Assembly (NCBI GenBank): GCA_902765225.1
Contig: CACWYV010000004.1
Span: 124,001-188,000 of the forward strand
Source: Candidatus Avelusimicrobium intestinale
Lineage (GTDB): Bacteria; Elusimicrobiota; Elusimicrobia; Elusimicrobiales; Elusimicrobiaceae
Direction of reading: 5' to 3'
DNA length: 64,000 nucleotides
Shown here: in pieces, positions 62,573 to 64,000 of the stretch
Position numbering within the stretch: the stretch's first letter is position 1
Layout: each line of letters starts with the position of its first letter
The notes under the pieces: model-generated
The model's database searches: none
Seen by the model: only the letters and a program-made list of their open reading frames with translations
Told to the model about the DNA's origin: nothing
Made by a program: the position numbers and the translations under genes

Positions 62573-62675
62573 AAGAGATCTCCTTTTTTGTATATATACC
62601 CGGCCCATAAAGGACCTATTAATAGTTTAGCGTACTTGGAGTAATTTTTCAAGTGGTTTTTTTACTTTTATCATT

Positions 62676-62756
62676 GGTGTCATTCCGCACTTGGTGCGGA
62701 ACTCCTCCTCTTTAAAAACGAAACAAGGAGAGATGCTGAGTCAAGTTCAGCCTGAC
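62676..62756. repeat. MITE-like palindromic repeat, copy 3 (diverged)
   Basis: GGTGTCATTCCGCACTTGGT ... GAGATGCTGAGTCAAGTTCAG ... CTGAC, in pieces. Same plan as copies 1 and 2 with an altered centre. Ends only 37 nt before the rbfA ATG. Confidence 0.65.
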
Positions 62757-62779
62757 AAACGGGAAATTTCCCAAAATGA

Positions 62780-62785
62780 TATAAT
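62780..62785 (+). promoter_or_regulatory. -10 box 7 nt before the rbfA ATG (leaderless candidate)
   Basis: TATAAT, then AAATATT and the ATG at 62793; no Shine-Dalgarno. Confidence 0.5.
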
Positions 62786-62792
62786 AAATATT

Positions 62793-63149
62793 ATGATAGA
62801 TAGAATCAAACGGTTAGAAACCCTTTTATTGGAAGAAATCAATACACTCATCACGAAAAAAGCCGCCCACGGCGAGTTGGGCGGATTCGTGACGATTACA
62901 GCCGTCCATCTTACCAAAGATTTATCGGCGGCCAAGGTGTTCTTTTCGGTATTTGGCTCCCCGGAAGACCGCCAAAAAACGCAAGAAGCGTTGGGAATTT
63001 TGCGTAAGGAAATCGGGGCGCAACTGCGCAGCCGGCTGCATTTGAAACGGATTCCGTCATTCACCTTTGAATACGACGACACGCCCGAAAAAGCCGCCCG
63101 CGTAGAAGCCATCTTTCAAGTCATTGAAAAGGAACACACCCATGAATAA
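62793..63149 (+). CDS. rbfA: 30S ribosome-binding factor RbfA
   Basis: 118 aa from the ATG at 62793 (MIDRIKRLETLLLEEINTLI); an upstream extension in frame to 62691 is repeat DNA. KH-like RbfA fold: GFVTITAVHLTKDLSAAKVF is the conserved core, with LRSRLHLKRIPSFTFEYDD at the end. Assists 16S rRNA 5'-end maturation. Overlaps the next gene by 8 nt, the usual rbfA-nrnA (recJ-like) linkage. Confidence 0.93.
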   Translation: MIDRIKRLETLLLEEINTLITKKAAHGELGGFVTITAVHLTKDLSAAKVFFSVFGSPEDRQKTQEALGILRKEIGAQLRSRLHLKRIPSFTFEYDDTPEKAARVEAIFQVIEKEHTHE

Positions 63150-64000
63150 CAACTCCCAAAATTTAAAATCCGTTTGGCAGGCCTTGAAAAACGGCCAACA
63201 CTTTTTTGTGGCCGGTCACCTCAACCCGGACGGTGATTCGCTGGGATGCACCTTGGCAGTGACTTCGCTGTTGGAACGGATGGGGAAAACGGTGTATGCT
63301 TATGCCGCACCCGCCGTGGGAAACGACCTGAAATTTTTGCCCGGATTAAATAAAGTACACATCGGTGAACTCCCCCCCCAACCTGCATTTGATACGGTCA
63401 TTTTATTGGAATGTTCCGATAGGCAACGCGGGGGCGATTTGGAAAGTATTTTGCGCCCGGCCCAAACACTCATTAACATTGACCACCATTTAGTCAGTGA
63501 TGCCTACGGGGATGTGAATTACATAGATTCGGGAGCTTCTTCTACCGCCGAAATTATTTTTCAACTCTTTGAAACTTCCGGACCGGACGGTTGGTTACCC
63601 ACCCCGGACGAGGCCACTTGCCTTTATACCGGGCTAGTGACCGATACGGGCCGCTTTGTCCACTCCAACACCACCGCTGAAGCACTACGGGTGGCTTCCG
63701 CATTGGTCGCCTTGGGGGCCGACGTACAACAAATCAACCAAGTGATTTACTTTACGAAATCATACATTGAACTTAAACTGCTGGGCCGTGCCTTGGAAAA
63801 AATGGAAATGCGTTTTGACAATAAGTACAGCCAGATTATTTTAACGAAACGCGATTTTGAAACATTTGGGGCCACCCCGGCCCAAACGCAGGGTATCGTC
63901 AGCCAGCCCACCATGATACCCGGGGTGGAAATCTCTGCGCTGATTAAAGAAGAACCGGATAAAGTATCCGTCAATTTACGTTCGCGCGGAAAGGCTGACG
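63142..64000 (+). CDS. nrnA: DHH phosphoesterase, NrnA-like (3'-truncated by window)
   Basis: 286 codons are visible and the frame is open to the window end. DHH-family motifs: HLNPDGDSLG (H26, D30, D32), ECSDRQRGG (D93), NIDHHLVSD (D114, H115, H116) and TGLVTDTGRF; the DHHA1 substrate domain is just beginning (ISALIKEEPDKVSVNLRSR). NrnA degrades nanoRNA and dephosphorylates pAp. The start overlaps the rbfA stop by 8 nt. Confidence 0.92.
   Translation, partial: MNNNSQNLKSVWQALKNGQHFFVAGHLNPDGDSLGCTLAVTSLLERMGKTVYAYAAPAVGNDLKFLPGLNKVHIGELPPQPAFDTVILLECSDRQRGGDLESILRPAQTLINIDHHLVSDAYGDVNYIDSGASSTAEIIFQLFETSGPDGWLPTPDEATCLYTGLVTDTGRFVHSNTTAEALRVASALVALGADVQQINQVIYFTKSYIELKLLGRALEKMEMRFDNKYSQIILTKRDFETFGATPAQTQGIVSQPTMIPGVEISALIKEEPDKVSVNLRSRGKAD

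Noticed and set aside
62088-62630. 180-aa open frame on the plus strand
   Set aside because: Antisense to the pilin gene, which has a clear prepilin leader and terminator.
62691-62792. N-terminal extension of rbfA
   Set aside because: The extension is encoded by the palindromic repeat; RbfA proteins start near the ATG at 62793, which has a -10 box just upstream.

Overview
The window looks like chromosomal DNA of a Gram-negative, host-associated fermenter, most plausibly Elusimicrobiota (Elusimicrobium-like gut lineage). The inference rests on the mix of a classical GFTLIELL pilin, outer-membrane proteins (FadL, TolC families), a WaaP-like kinase, mixed-acid/ethanol fermentation genes (AdhE, AckA), an amino-sugar PTS, and secreted ankyrin and A2M proteins. 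There is no rRNA and I saw no tRNA, CRISPR array or IS transposase, so the taxonomic guess is family-level intuition, not proof.

Layout. 1-5302: three tandem paralogues of an unrecognised secreted protein with about 70-residue C-terminal repeats; the first is cut by the window edge and carries a frameshifting deletion inside a repeat. 5305-8583: WaaP-like kinase, a LexA-like repressor with a direct-repeat operator candidate, and an ECF sigma/zinc-finger anti-sigma/secreted coiled-coil triad. 8662-17311: adhE, then a tight GlcNAc operon (EIIA-HPr-EI fusion, NagE, NagB, NagA) that imports GlcNAc as GlcNAc-6-P and converts it to fructose-6-P. 17461-23382: a giant alpha-2-macroglobulin without its thioester. 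23490-29957: operon of a WecA/MraY-like transferase, FAD oxidoreductase, NadD-YqeK fusion, LytR_C protein, RsfS with a lysine-rich tail, and ArgS. 29990-32450: lipoprotein, surface-repeat protein, subtilase. 32495-37748: yceD-rpmF-plsX-fabG-acpP-rnc (ribosome/fatty-acid cluster) ending in an ankyrin membrane protein. 37838-42387: a complete MacAB-TolC type efflux operon. 42571-50859: TIKI/ChaN-like secreted protein, DUF486, dCMP deaminase, TPR membrane protein, FadL porin, AlbA_2 protein, a channel-less MgtE_N/CBS protein and a DUF885 protein with a degenerate active site. 51003-54104: acetate kinase and a DUF47/PiT phosphate transporter pair. 54183-60055: secreted ankyrin protein, SpoIID-like protein, glycosyltransferase and an acyl-CoA dehydrogenase fused to an EtfA FAD domain. 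60056-62790: gene-poor region with an unknown wHTH gene under a palindrome-flanked promoter, hairpins and three copies of a MITE-like palindromic repeat, then a pilin. 62793-64000: rbfA and the start of an nrnA-like DHH phosphoesterase gene.

Cross-cutting observations: several genes have a TATAAT-like box only 6-8 nt before the ATG, implying leaderless mRNAs; two secreted-protein genes share a 20-nt GGTC/GACC palindromic box upstream; most operons are separated by strong intrinsic terminators. The best candidates for something undescribed are the tandem repeat-protein family, the ACAD-EtfA fusion, the shared box element, and the palindrome-controlled wHTH gene.
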